From PALSA-1316 sp964499365 (GTDB taxonomy: Bacteria; Nitrospirota; Thermodesulfovibrionia; Thermodesulfovibrionales; UBA6898), in assembly GCA_964499365.1 (NCBI GenBank), contig CAZCKU010000007.1, positions 1 to 64,000 on the forward strand: a stretch of DNA of 64,000 bases. The letters are read 5' to 3'. The notes beneath the pieces are model-generated. The model did not search any database, was not told where the DNA came from, and was given only the letters and a program-made list of their open reading frames with translations. Shown here one piece after another: positions 43,111 to 52,395 of the stretch. The translations under genes and the position numbers were made by a program. Within the stretch, counting starts at the first letter, position 1. Every line of letters begins with the position of its first letter.

Positions 43111-43626
43111 TCACCAACTGCCGTGTTTTGCTTTGGTGCGCTTGAGATACACGTCACCGGTATGAATATGGAAAATAATCTTTCTGCTGTACATACCGCC
43201 GGTATCCGATTTCAGGACCTGAATGCGCTCCTGTTCACATATCCTGAACGCTGCTTCAATGTTCTGCCTGCCGACGGTGATGTTCCCCGGCCTTATCTCC
43301 TGCGGAGCAAACATGTCGGCCCCCCCGAAGAGTTTGGCCTCAATCTCTGCGTTCGCGATGCCCCTTCTCCTGAACTCTGTGAGCATCAACCTGACAGAGC
43401 AGTCCACATAGCGAAACCCCTTCCCGCATTCATTATTGCAGGGCCCGACATCCCTGCACTGAGGGAGCAGTCCGTGGCAAATGGCCCCGATCCTCAGCCT
43501 CGGGCTGAACATGGTAACCGACACGCACGATCCCAGGACCGTGGTAATGACTGCCGGCTCATCAGAGATAACAAACTCGCCTGGCTTCAGATAAAGTGTC
43601 GGCAGATCTGTTGCTGAAAAATTCAT
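43111..43626 (-). CDS. cheD: Chemoreceptor glutamine deamidase CheD
   Basis: 171 aa. CheD signatures: VLGSCVSVTMFSP with catalytic Cys33 and GAICHGLLP with His50; KLFGGADMF and GRQNIEAAFR. CheD deamidates receptor glutamines and often binds CheC. There is no CheC here. A short Cys-rich loop (CRDVGPCNNEC, about 57-67) is unusual. The start overlaps cheR by 4 bp. Confidence 0.92.
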   Translation of the reverse strand: MNFSATDLPTLYLKPGEFVISDEPAVITTVLGSCVSVTMFSPRLRIGAICHGLLPQCRDVGPCNNECGKGFRYVDCSVRLMLTEFRRRGIANAEIEAKLFGGADMFAPQEIRPGNITVGRQNIEAAFRICEQERIQVLKSDTGGMYSRKIIFHIHTGDVYLKRTKAKHGSW

Positions 43627-44498
43627 AGCGGCTTTCTGTAGACAGTGGAGCCGACCGGAGCAAGAGGAACGTCAAGACCGTTGAGCGTCTCAGAATGGCC
43701 CATAAAGAGATAGCCTCCCGGGATCAGGTGCTCGCAGAAGCGGTTCAGCAGCCTTTCCTGGGTCGGACGGTCGAAATAAATGATCACGTTCCTGCAGAAG
43801 ATAATATCCATGGGTTCCCTCATGCCGAAATCGCCCTCCATGAAATTCAGCCTGCGGAACTTCACCATGGCCCGCAGTTCAGGGGCAATCCGGACCAGGT
43901 TCTTGGTCTTGTCCCTGCTGCGAAGGAGGTATTTTTTTTTCATGGCCGGGGGGACAGGCTCAATTGCCTTCATATCGTATATGGCCCTGGCCGCCTTATC
44001 GAGGACCTTCGTCGAAATGTCGGTGGCCAGAATCATAAATTTCAGCCCCCGGTACTGCTCGGCGAATGACGACAGGACCATGGCAAGGGTATAGGGTTCT
44101 TCTCCGGTGGAACAGCCGGCCGACCAGATATGGATATTCCTCCTTAACCCTGCCCCATCGAGTCTCATGACCTCTGGCAGGGCCGTATTGACGAGATATT
44201 CGAAATGCCTCGGCTCCCTGAAGAAATCGGTCTTGTTCGTCGTGACCTCATTGATCATCAGGAAGAGCTCGTTTTCAATGCCCCGGGGACTCAACAGGTA
44301 GTCGCAGTACTCGGCAAATGACTTCAGGCAGAGGTCCCGCAGTCTGCGCCTGAGCCGGGCCTCGAGCATCACCTTTTTCGCAGGGCTCATCTTGATACCG
44401 CATTCTTTGTAGATGACCTCGCTGAGCCGGCTGAAGTCCTTATTGGACATGACCGCTGCAAACGTCTGTGAGCCGGATATCGTGGTGTTATCTTCCAT
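43623..44498 (-). CDS. cheR: Chemotaxis protein methyltransferase CheR
   Basis: 291 aa. N-terminal CheR_N helices and the SAM-binding domain (about 100-285): IHIWSAGCSTGEEPYTLAMVL, MDIIFCRNVIIYFDRPTQERLL. It methylates receptor glutamates. The only CheR in the window, serving two CheB proteins. The receptor C-termini of MCP 1 and 2 end in a CheR-tether-like sequence. Confidence 0.95.
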   Translation of the reverse strand: MEDNTTISGSQTFAAVMSNKDFSRLSEVIYKECGIKMSPAKKVMLEARLRRRLRDLCLKSFAEYCDYLLSPRGIENELFLMINEVTTNKTDFFREPRHFEYLVNTALPEVMRLDGAGLRRNIHIWSAGCSTGEEPYTLAMVLSSFAEQYRGLKFMILATDISTKVLDKAARAIYDMKAIEPVPPAMKKKYLLRSRDKTKNLVRIAPELRAMVKFRRLNFMEGDFGMREPMDIIFCRNVIIYFDRPTQERLLNRFCEHLIPGGYLFMGHSETLNGLDVPLAPVGSTVYRKPL

Positions 44499-44537
44499 GG
44501 ATTATTATATACAAAACAGTATTCCCCTCACATAAAA

Positions 44538-44581
44538 CAGGCCGTTCATACTGCTGCTGCGCAGCCATAATGAACGGCCTG
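44538..44581 (-). terminator. Intrinsic terminator after cheW (cluster 1)
   Basis: CAGGCCGTTCAT (44538-44549) and ATGAACGGCCTG (44570-44581) form a perfect 12-bp stem. On the minus strand it is followed by TTTTAT. It lies 13 bp past the cheW stop, ending the MCP-cheW transcript before cheR-cheD-cheB. Confidence 0.85.
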
Positions 44582-44593
44582 CCCCTGCCGCTG

Positions 44594-45088
44594 TTATTGT
44601 GGATTGTCCTTTGCCCCCTGCACCATCGCCAGTTCTTCTGACGAGAATATCTTGTCGATGTCCAGGATCATGATGAAATGGTCGTCCTTCTTTCCCATTC
44701 CCTTGATGAACTCGGTCTTCAACCGGGTCCCGATCCGGGGCGCGGGCTCTATCTGCTCAGGTTCAAGGTCGATGACCTCCTGGACCGAGTCAGCAAGCGC
44801 ACCCAGTATCGTCGTCTCGTTGTCCAGCGCGATCTCAACGATGATGATACAGGTATTGACCGTCTTTTCGGTCTCCGACATCCCGAACTTCAGCCTCATG
44901 TCCACAACCGGGACAACGCTGCCCCGCAGGTTGATCACCCCCCGCATGAAATCAGGCGTCCTCGGCACCTTCGTTACCGTGGTGAAGTCAAGCACCTCGC
45001 GCACCTTAGAGATGTCTACGGCAAAGACCTCGTCGCCCAGCTTGAAGGTCAGGTATTGCGTTGTTTCTGTTATTCCCGTAACGCTCAT
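44594..45088 (-). CDS. cheW: Chemotaxis coupling protein CheW (1)
   Basis: 164 aa. CheW fold: QYLTFKLGDEVFAVDISKVREV, VPRTPDFMRGVINLRGSVVPVVDMR, ALADSVQEVIDLEPEQIEPAP. It bridges MCPs and CheA. It lies 11 bp after MCP 1, so the two are co-expressed. Confidence 0.95.
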   Translation of the reverse strand: MSVTGITETTQYLTFKLGDEVFAVDISKVREVLDFTTVTKVPRTPDFMRGVINLRGSVVPVVDMRLKFGMSETEKTVNTCIIIVEIALDNETTILGALADSVQEVIDLEPEQIEPAPRIGTRLKTEFIKGMGKKDDHFIMILDIDKIFSSEELAMVQGAKDNPQ

Positions 45089-45099
45089 TTCTTCACCCC

Positions 45100-46815
45100 C
45101 TAGAATTTTTCGAATTCAGAGTCGTCTGCATCGCCGTGTCCTGAAGTCCCCAGGTCAAGAGAAATGCCGGTCTGTTTGCCTGCACCTCCCGGCGCAATGG
45201 TCTTGCCTGACCTTCTCTCTTCGTGGGCGATGTGGGCAACCTTGGCCTTCTGTGGAATCTTCGCAGACCGGGCCTCGTTCATCACAACCCTGCGGGAGGT
45301 GGTCTCCTCCCCGGTCTTGAAGAAGGCGATCGACTCCTGGAGGTGTTCGGCCTGGGACGAAAGCTCCTCGGCAGTTGAGGCCATCTCTTCAGAGGCCGAC
45401 GCATTTTGCTGGATCACCTGGTCAAGCTGCTGGATCGCCTTATTGATCTGTTCTGCACCCGAGTTCTGCTCATTCGATGCCCCGCTGATCTCCTGGACCA
45501 GTTCCGCTGTCCTCTGAATGTCAGGGACCAGTTTGGTGAGCATCTCGCCTGCCTTCTCTGCCACTTGGACGCTGGTCGTCGAAAGATGGCTGATCTCGCC
45601 CGCTGCCGCCTGGCTGCGCTCTGCCAGCTTCCTGACCTCAGAGGCGACAACAGCGAAGCCCTTCCCGTGCTCTCCGGCCCGGGCGGCCTCAATCGCCGCG
45701 TTCAGGGCCAGCAGGTTCGTCTGCCGTGCTATCTCTTCAATGATCGAGATCTTCCCTGCTATCTCTTTCATCGCAGCCACCGTCTCGGCGACGGCCTTTC
45801 CGCCTTCCTTTGCATCGTTGGCAGACTTCAGTGCGATCTTCTCGGTCTGCTGGGCATTATCGGCATTCTGCCGTATATTCGAGGTCATCTGCTCCATGGA
45901 AGAAGAGACCTCCTCAACAGAACTGGCCTGCTCTGTCGCGCCCTGTGACATCTCCTCGGAACTCGAACTGAGCTGCTGGCTGCCGGAGGCAACGTTGTCA
46001 GAAGCAGATTTGACGTCACCGACGATGCCCTTTAACTTGTCGACCATTGTCTTCATGGCCGCAATAAGCTGTCCGGTTTCGTCCTTGCTCTTTGATTCGA
46101 TATCAACGGTCAGATCTCCCTTTGCCAGGGCAGCCATAACCGCAACTCCCTCGAACAGCGGGCCGGTAATACCTCTGGTGATGATAACCGCAGCGAGAAT
46201 CCCGAGTATGATAGAAATCAGTGCAGCTACAACAATGACAATGGCCGCTGTCCGCGCAATACCCTGCACTACAGGCTTGTCTTCATCCATTTTTGTATTG
46301 TAATCCTGGGCCATGTCTACCGCTGTCTTTTCCATGCGGTGGGTCTCGTCCTTTGCCTCGGCGACAGCGGCATTGCCCTCGGCAGCGGTCTTAATCCTGC
46401 CGTCCCGCAACATGGCAATCACCTTTTTCATTGTCTTCTCATAGCCATCCGCATCACTCTTCAGGGTCTTTATAGCCTCCTTGTCCTTCGGATCAGTAGC
46501 GATCTTCTCAATATCCGCTATCCTTTCGACGACGCTCTTATACTGGCCTTCCCAATTCTTAATGTAGCCTTCCACCTTATCAGCCGAACCCACATTCAAA
46601 AACATATCCTTTTCATAGCGTCTCAGCCCAAGGACGTTTGCACGAAGCCGCGCGCTGTGCTGGGCAATCTTTGCATCCCCGTCAAGAAGATGAATCGTGG
46701 TCGTTGCCACCTTGTTGGTGCTCCAGTACCCCACGATACCGACAATGAGCAGTAGCAGCAGTACAAGCCCAAAGCCACCCATCAGTTTTGTTCCGATCTT
46801 CATGTTCTTAAGCAT
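45100..46815 (-). CDS. Methyl-accepting chemotaxis protein (MCP 1)
   Basis: 571 aa. Membrane helix 1 about 12-32, periplasmic four-helix-type sensor about 35-188, helix 2 about 190-212, HAMP about 213-265, signalling domain about 290-520 with hairpin RQTNLLALNAAIEAARAGEHGKGFAVVASEV (residues written here as family motif) and a C-terminal tail ending DSEFEKF. The tail end E-F-E-K-F fits the x-[HFYW]-x2-[HFYW] receptor pentapeptide that docks CheR/CheB. The signalling domain is very close to that of MCP 2 at both protein and DNA level. Confidence 0.93.
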   Translation of the reverse strand: MLKNMKIGTKLMGGFGLVLLLLLIVGIVGYWSTNKVATTTIHLLDGDAKIAQHSARLRANVLGLRRYEKDMFLNVGSADKVEGYIKNWEGQYKSVVERIADIEKIATDPKDKEAIKTLKSDADGYEKTMKKVIAMLRDGRIKTAAEGNAAVAEAKDETHRMEKTAVDMAQDYNTKMDEDKPVVQGIARTAAIVIVVAALISIILGILAAVIITRGITGPLFEGVAVMAALAKGDLTVDIESKSKDETGQLIAAMKTMVDKLKGIVGDVKSASDNVASGSQQLSSSSEEMSQGATEQASSVEEVSSSMEQMTSNIRQNADNAQQTEKIALKSANDAKEGGKAVAETVAAMKEIAGKISIIEEIARQTNLLALNAAIEAARAGEHGKGFAVVASEVRKLAERSQAAAGEISHLSTTSVQVAEKAGEMLTKLVPDIQRTAELVQEISGASNEQNSGAEQINKAIQQLDQVIQQNASASEEMASTAEELSSQAEHLQESIAFFKTGEETTSRRVVMNEARSAKIPQKAKVAHIAHEERRSGKTIAPGGAGKQTGISLDLGTSGHGDADDSEFEKF

Positions 46816-46970
46816 GTGCTCTCCTCCGTTCTTTCTGTTGAACTTACTAGCAATGTCTGCAAACCGGTATCTCTTCAGAGCTGGACAGATACCAGCTTAT
46901 GGACACTGAAAAAAATACTTCCCTGTCGCTTCCCACGCGTGTGTCCTGAACAACAGCTATTCATGTTTGG

Positions 46971-47744
46971 TTAGAACCTCCAGGCTATTCCGGCCAGAAG
47001 CGTATAGTCTGCCTCGGCCCTGTTCAGGCCGAATTTTATTCCAGCGTCGATGTCAAAATTCCCGGCCACGCCATAGATAAGCCCGGCAAGGATGAAAGCG
47101 GGATGAACGTCTGAATCCTTCTCCACAGTCCGCTCGATGCCGATATTGCCCACCAGCCTCAGATCCCTGGCAACGCCGATCTCAGAGGCAAGGGACGCGT
47201 GCCAGAGGTCCCTCTGCGCATCGAATTTGTTCTCGTTTCTGATATAGCCAAGGTTCAGATGAAAAGTAAGGGGCTGCAGTTCTTTTGTAGCAATAAAAAA
47301 GAGGCTGTAGGTCGCCCTGCCTGTGCCCAACCCCTTGTCCTCGTTGCCCGTGGGAAGCGTTATTCCAGGCTTCAGGGCCAGACTCATCCCCTCAGTCTCA
47401 TAAAAACGCCACTTCAGGCATAAGTCGATGTCAGACAAACCGTTTTCACGAAAGGTGCCGTCACCTGACGTCACACGGATGGATTGATACGGCAGACCGA
47501 CCGCAGCGTCGAGGTTGTCGATAATGCCATACGAGAGAGTCGCCCCGAGGCCGGTGACCTTGGTGACCGTTCCTCGGTCGCTGTCCCGCGAGAACTCCCC
47601 GTTCACCTCAAGCTGGAACTTGCCCTTGCCCTGTGTGCCTGTGTCGTCAGTAATAAGCGGGTGAGCGGCCAGGGCCGGAACAGCCCAAAGGACGACAAAC
47701 AAAACAGACACAACACGTGCAAATGTCGATGCCATCATGCCCAC
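46971..47744 (-). CDS. Outer-membrane beta-barrel protein (MetA-phenol-degradation/transporter family)
   Basis: 257 aa. Sec signal about 1-26 (WAVPALA-A). The body is alternating beta strands with HPLITDDTGTQGKGKFQLEVNG at the start and a C-terminal aromatic (GIAWRF), typical of outer-membrane barrels. The ITDDTGTQG and LSDIDLCLKWRF stretches fit the Phenol_MetA_deg family. It lies between two MCP genes. It may be a channel for a chemoeffector or a chance insertion. Confidence 0.78.
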   Translation of the reverse strand: MGMMASTFARVVSVLFVVLWAVPALAAHPLITDDTGTQGKGKFQLEVNGEFSRDSDRGTVTKVTGLGATLSYGIIDNLDAAVGLPYQSIRVTSGDGTFRENGLSDIDLCLKWRFYETEGMSLALKPGITLPTGNEDKGLGTGRATYSLFFIATKELQPLTFHLNLGYIRNENKFDAQRDLWHASLASEIGVARDLRLVGNIGIERTVEKDSDVHPAFILAGLIYGVAGNFDIDAGIKFGLNRAEADYTLLAGIAWRF

Positions 47745-47802
47745 CTCCCTGACAACGTCTGCATTTTGCGGCTTTCTTATCTGACACTCATCTCTTCACG
47801 AC

Positions 47803-49506
47803 CTAGAATTTTTCAAATTCCGAGTCGTCAGCATCACCGTGGCCGGTGGTCCCAAGATCCAGCGAAATACCCGCCTGTTTCCCTGGTCCTGCTGCCGGGG
47901 CGATGGTCCTGTGCTGCATATGGGCGACCCTCGTCTTCGGGGGCATCTTTGCAGTTCTGTGCTCGTTCGTCACGACCCTGCGTGAGGTGGTCTCCTCCCC
48001 GGTCTTGAAGAAGGCGATCGACTCCTGGAGATGCTCGGCCTGAGACGAAAGCTCCTCGGCAGTTGAGGCCATCTCTTCAGAGGCTGACGCATTTTGCTGG
48101 ATCACCTGGTCGAGCTGCTGGATCGCCTTATTGATCTGCTCAGCCCCCGAGTTCTGCTCATTCGACGCCCCGCTGATCTCCTGGACCAGTTCCGCTGTCC
48201 TCTGGATGTCAGGTACCAGCTTGGCAAGCATAGAGCCTGCCATCTCAGCTACCTGTACGCTTGACGTCGACAAATGGCTGATCTCACCTGCCGCAGCCTG
48301 ACTGCGCTCTGCCAGCTTTCTGACCTCAGAGGCGACAACAGCAAAGCCCTTGCCGTGCTCTCCGGCGCGGGCAGCCTCGATCGCCGCGTTCAGGGCCAGC
48401 AGGTTCGTCTGCCGTGCTATCTCCTCAATGATCGAGATCTTGCCTGCTATCTCCTTCATCGCCTTGACAGTCTCTTCAACGGCGACCCCGCCTTCTTTGG
48501 CGTCATTCGCAGACTTCTGGGCGATCTTCTCGGTCTGCTGGGCATTATCGGCATTCTGCTTTATATTCGAGGTCATCTGCTCCATGGAAGACGAGACCTC
48601 CTCCACGGAACTGGCCTGCTCTGTCGCGCCCTGTGACATCTCCTCGGAACTCGAACTGAGCTGCTGGCTGCCGGAGGCAACATTGTCAGAAGCAGATTTG
48701 ACATCACCGACGATGCCCTTTAACTTGTCGACCATGTTCTTCATCGCCTGCAGGAGCTGGCCTGTCTCGTCCTTTGTCTTCACATCAATGGCAACCCTGA
48801 GGTCACCCGCTGCAAGGCTCTCCATGACAGATACGCCCTCGCCGAGGGGTCTTGTTATGCCGCGGGTCAGAAACAGGGCAACAAAGATTGCAATCAGTAT
48901 CGCCGCTACTCCGATTCCAATCATAATATTACGTGAACTCTTGTACGTTCCAACTGCCTCGTCATAGCGGATCTTGTTGCGCTCCTGGTTGTGGGCCAGG
49001 AGCGCCTCGATATGCTCAGCAACTTTGCGCTCTGCCGGTGCGGCCTCCTTGCTCAGCAGTTGGGCCGCTTCTGTGTCCTTATTGGCAACGGCAAGTTCCA
49101 TCACCTTTGAATTCAGGCTTCGGGAAGTTGCGATCGCCTCTTTAAGCTTGCTGATAATATCCAGCGACTTGGTATCCGTTTTCGTAGTCATCTCTTCAAC
49201 TTTCTTTAACTCCTCATCGTAGGCTGTGCGAAATTTTGCTATACGCTGACTGTATTCCTGCTTTTTTTGAGGATCATCGTTAACAATCATATTCCTCATA
49301 TTGACGCCAATATTACTGATGTCTCGCTGCATATCACTAACCAGGTCAATCCTGGCCATATTGACCTTTACAATCCGTTCCATGTCAGCAGCGATTGACG
49401 CCATGCCCCTGACCCCGATTGAGATCAGTACAACCATCAGCAGTACCAGCACGCCAAAACCTATTCCCAACCGCATCCCTATCTTCATGTTCTTTAACAT
49501 ATTCAC
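47803..49506 (-). CDS. Methyl-accepting chemotaxis protein (MCP 2)
   Basis: 567 aa. Helix 1 about 10-32, 4HB_MCP-type periplasmic bundle about 35-190 (SDMQRDISNIGVNMRNMIVN), helix 2 about 192-213, HAMP, signalling domain, tail ending DADDSEFEKF as in MCP 1. The sensor part differs from MCP 1 while the signalling part is nearly the same, so the pair arose by duplication with sensor replacement or later gene conversion. It follows cheA. Confidence 0.93.
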   Translation of the reverse strand: MNMLKNMKIGMRLGIGFGVLVLLMVVLISIGVRGMASIAADMERIVKVNMARIDLVSDMQRDISNIGVNMRNMIVNDDPQKKQEYSQRIAKFRTAYDEELKKVEEMTTKTDTKSLDIISKLKEAIATSRSLNSKVMELAVANKDTEAAQLLSKEAAPAERKVAEHIEALLAHNQERNKIRYDEAVGTYKSSRNIMIGIGVAAILIAIFVALFLTRGITRPLGEGVSVMESLAAGDLRVAIDVKTKDETGQLLQAMKNMVDKLKGIVGDVKSASDNVASGSQQLSSSSEEMSQGATEQASSVEEVSSSMEQMTSNIKQNADNAQQTEKIAQKSANDAKEGGVAVEETVKAMKEIAGKISIIEEIARQTNLLALNAAIEAARAGEHGKGFAVVASEVRKLAERSQAAAGEISHLSTSSVQVAEMAGSMLAKLVPDIQRTAELVQEISGASNEQNSGAEQINKAIQQLDQVIQQNASASEEMASTAEELSSQAEHLQESIAFFKTGEETTSRRVVTNEHRTAKMPPKTRVAHMQHRTIAPAAGPGKQAGISLDLGTTGHGDADDSEFEKF

Positions 49507-49568
49507 TCCTCCATTTATTCTGCTGATCTATTATTTGTAGAGTTTTCGGAGTCTATTCAGGGCTGTTT

Positions 49569-51680
49569 TCAGGGCTGGACCAGGGCCTGTTCCTGAAGCG
49601 TTGCATTCGCCACCAGGTGCCCTGTATCAAGTATCAGGGCCACGGTGCCGTCGCCGAGGATCGTTGCCCCGGATATGCCCTGGACATCGCGATAGGCCCT
49701 CCCGAGGCTCTTGATGACAGTCTGGTGCTCGCCGATAACACTGTCCACGACAAAGCCCACCCTGTTGCCATCAACCCTGACGATGACGATCTGTTCGATC
49801 GCCGGAGGCTCACCCGAGACCACAAACTGCTCCCGCAGCCGGATATAGGGGACGATCTGTCCGCGTACATTTGCCATGTTCCTGCCGTTTGCGCGGACGG
49901 TATCCTCACGCGTCAGCTCAACGCACTCCTCTACCGAAGAGAGGGGCAGTACAAAGAAATTGTCCGATATCCTCACCAGCAGTCCCTCGATGATCGCAAG
50001 GGTGAGCGGGAGCTTCAGGGTTATGGTCGAACCCTGCCCGGCCCAACTGCTGATCTCGATCGATCCGCGCAGCTCGTCTATGGCGCGCTTCACAACATCC
50101 ATGCCAACACCCCGGCCGGAAACACTCGTCACGGCTTTGGCTGTCGAGAAACCCGGGGCCAGGATCAGGTTGAAGAGTTCCTTCTCGCTCAGCGCAGCAT
50201 CGGCTGCTATCAGACCTTTTTCCACGCCCTTGGCGCGGATGGCCCCGGCATTGAGCCCTTTGCCGTCATCAGCGATATCGATCAGGACACTTGCTCCCGA
50301 ATGTACTGCCGAGAGATGCACATTGCCGGCGCGGGGTTTGCCTTCCTTCTCCCGCTCCTCAGGAGACTCTATGCCATGGTCTATACAGTTCCGAATGAGA
50401 TGGACGAGCGGATCATTCAGCTTCTCGATAACCGTCTTGTCAAGTTCGGTCTCTGCACCCGAGGTCGTCAGCTCGATCTCTTTTCCAAGTTCCTTCGAAA
50501 GGTCCCGGACCAGCCGCTTGAACTTGCTGAAGGTTGTGCCTATCTGGAGCATCCTGATGCTCATGGTCTTGTCCCTCAGATCGCTCGACAGCCGCTCAAC
50601 TTCCTCTGCAATGGCAGCCAGTTCAGGGTCTTTTCTGAGGGCCGAGGCCTGGGTGAGGCGCGCCTGGACAGTCACCAGTTCACCGACAAGGTTCACCATG
50701 CTGTCCAGCCGGTCTGACGGGACCCGGATGCTCGCCGCAGATTCGACCGTCTGGCGTTTCTCCCGGATCTCCTTGACATGCTGCTGTTCCACCAGGGCCG
50801 AGGCGATCTGGCCCGGCTTGGCAACGCCTGCATCGACCAGCAGTTCGCCCAGCCGCTTCTGTTTACCGAGGATATTCTCGATGTCCTCGGGTCTGACGTC
50901 ACCTCGCTCGGTCAGGATCTGGCCCAGTTTTTTGTACTCTCCATCCTCTCCCTCTATCCAGCCCTGGTCTATCGCCTCTATCTTCAGTTCGACACTGTCC
51001 TCAACAAAGATAAAGACGTCCTTTATCGCGTTGACGCCTTTGTCTGTTGTCAGGATGATGTCCCAGTAGGTACAGCAGAGTTCAGGGTTCAGGTCTTCAA
51101 GGACAGGGATGGAATCCGTATGGGCGATGACCCGGCTCGGGCCGAGGTCGCGGAGTTCGTTCAAAAGCGGAATCGGGTTGGTCCCGTTGACAAAAAGCTC
51201 GGGCGAAGGCTTAAACCGTATCCGGTAGGTGATCTCTGCTGCAGGTTCACCCGCATCCTCCTTCTTCGGGGCCTTTATCGCCTCAGCCTGTCTTTCGTCG
51301 GCACCAGGCGTCAGTTTCTTTAAGCCCGCCACAATTGTGTCCGAAATGACCGCATCCACAGAACCGTTGCCGTCAGAGGCATCGAGCATTGCGCGGATCT
51401 GGTCCCTCGCGGCAAGCGTCAGGTCGATCAGTTCTTTTGTCGCAGCGAGTTTTCCGTTCCTCACCAGATCAAAGACCGTCTCGACTTCATGGGTGAAGGC
51501 CGCGATGTCATCGAACCCGAACATTGCACCTGAGCCCTTGATCGTATGCATGGCCCGGAAGACCCTCCCGATCAGATCGAGATTATCAGGATTCTCTTCC
51601 AGTTCGAGCAGTGATGTCTCGAGCTCAGTCAGCAGTTCGTAGGCCTCTTCCTTATATGTCTCCCGAAGCTTGTCGGTCAT
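49569..51680 (-). CDS. cheA: Chemotaxis histidine kinase CheA
   Basis: 703 aa. P1 Hpt about 1-105 with phospho-His45 in HTIKGSGAMFGFDD; a second domain about 145-235; an unusual linker about 250-310 carrying two LGE-like helical units (LGQILTERGDVRPEDIEN, LGELLVDAGVAKPGQIAS); P3 dimer about 320-390; P4 kinase about 390-560 with LVHLIRNCIDHGIE, DDGKGL, GRGVGMDVV; P5 CheW-like about 565-695. It phosphorylates CheY (next gene upstream) and CheB. The only CheA in the window, so both MCP clusters may feed it. Confidence 0.95.
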   Translation of the reverse strand: MTDKLRETYKEEAYELLTELETSLLELEENPDNLDLIGRVFRAMHTIKGSGAMFGFDDIAAFTHEVETVFDLVRNGKLAATKELIDLTLAARDQIRAMLDASDGNGSVDAVISDTIVAGLKKLTPGADERQAEAIKAPKKEDAGEPAAEITYRIRFKPSPELFVNGTNPIPLLNELRDLGPSRVIAHTDSIPVLEDLNPELCCTYWDIILTTDKGVNAIKDVFIFVEDSVELKIEAIDQGWIEGEDGEYKKLGQILTERGDVRPEDIENILGKQKRLGELLVDAGVAKPGQIASALVEQQHVKEIREKRQTVESAASIRVPSDRLDSMVNLVGELVTVQARLTQASALRKDPELAAIAEEVERLSSDLRDKTMSIRMLQIGTTFSKFKRLVRDLSKELGKEIELTTSGAETELDKTVIEKLNDPLVHLIRNCIDHGIESPEEREKEGKPRAGNVHLSAVHSGASVLIDIADDGKGLNAGAIRAKGVEKGLIAADAALSEKELFNLILAPGFSTAKAVTSVSGRGVGMDVVKRAIDELRGSIEISSWAGQGSTITLKLPLTLAIIEGLLVRISDNFFVLPLSSVEECVELTREDTVRANGRNMANVRGQIVPYIRLREQFVVSGEPPAIEQIVIVRVDGNRVGFVVDSVIGEHQTVIKSLGRAYRDVQGISGATILGDGTVALILDTGHLVANATLQEQALVQP

Positions 51681-52042
51681 CCGAGCACCTTCTTCACGAC
51701 TGCAATCAACTGCTCGGGTTTGAAGGGCTTCACGATCCAGCCCGTGGCCCCGGCGGCCTTGCCCTCCTGCTTTCTTGTATCCTGCGATTCTGTCGTAAGC
51801 ATGACGATAGGGACAAACTTATGGGCAGGGGTTGCGCGGACAGCCTTGATCAGGCCTATGCCGTCGAGGTTCGGCATATTGAGGTCCGTAATGACCATAT
51901 GGACCGTGGCCCCGTTGAGCTTCGCAAGGGCGTCCTTGCCGTCGACCGCCTCAATCACGTCATAGCCAGCTCCCTTCAGGGTAAAACCGACCATCTGGCG
52001 TATGCTTGCCGAATCGTCCACTGTCATGATAACCTTTGCCAT
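51677..52042 (-). CDS. cheY: Chemotaxis response regulator CheY
   Basis: 121 aa from ATG 52042, which overlaps the STAS stop (TGATG); a longer frame to 52063 adds seven residues inside the STAS gene and is less likely. Receiver motifs: VDDSASIRQMV, acceptor Asp in VITDLNMPNLDG, Thr in MLTTESQ, Lys in IVKPFKPEQL. Binds the flagellar switch when phosphorylated. It overlaps cheA by 4 bp. Confidence 0.93.
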   Translation of the reverse strand: MAKVIMTVDDSASIRQMVGFTLKGAGYDVIEAVDGKDALAKLNGATVHMVITDLNMPNLDGIGLIKAVRATPAHKFVPIVMLTTESQDTRKQEGKAAGATGWIVKPFKPEQLIAVVKKVLG

Positions 52043-52386
52043 CAGCCCTTCTCCCCCTTCCACAGGCAGCTCATCGCTTCGCCCGCCCCGCAGACATGCG
52101 GTGAATACCCTGCCGCCTCCATCACCCTGTTCACGGCCGCCGGTCTTGTATCCTTAAACGCAATAGCTTTTCCTGATTTAATATAGGTCCTGTGGGCGGA
52201 ACAGAGCAGCTGCAGGCAGGAGACATCGATGTCCGTTACCTTCGACATATCCACAATCAGCTGCTGCACCTTCTGCAGGGCCTCGAGCAGAACAGCCCGC
52301 ATGTCCGCCACATGCTGAATGGTAAGGTCTCCTGCAAGGACCAGTCTCCCTGAATTGTCCGGCTCGAGCTCCAGCTTCATCTGCAT
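52042..52386 (-). CDS. STAS-domain protein
   Basis: 114 aa, anti-sigma-antagonist fold. Seen: GDLTIQHVADMRAVLLEAL and DMSKVTDIDVSCLQLLCSAH. In SpoIIAA-like proteins the motif is D-x-S-G with a phosphorylatable Ser; here IDVSCL keeps the Ser but lacks the Gly. First gene of the STAS-cheY-cheA unit, an order seen in several chemotaxis clusters. Role unknown, possibly tuning the array by protein contact. Confidence 0.88.
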   Translation of the reverse strand: MQMKLELEPDNSGRLVLAGDLTIQHVADMRAVLLEALQKVQQLIVDMSKVTDIDVSCLQLLCSAHRTYIKSGKAIAFKDTRPAAVNRVMEAAGYSPHVCGAGEAMSCLWKGEKG

Positions 52387-52395
52387 CCCCCCTCG

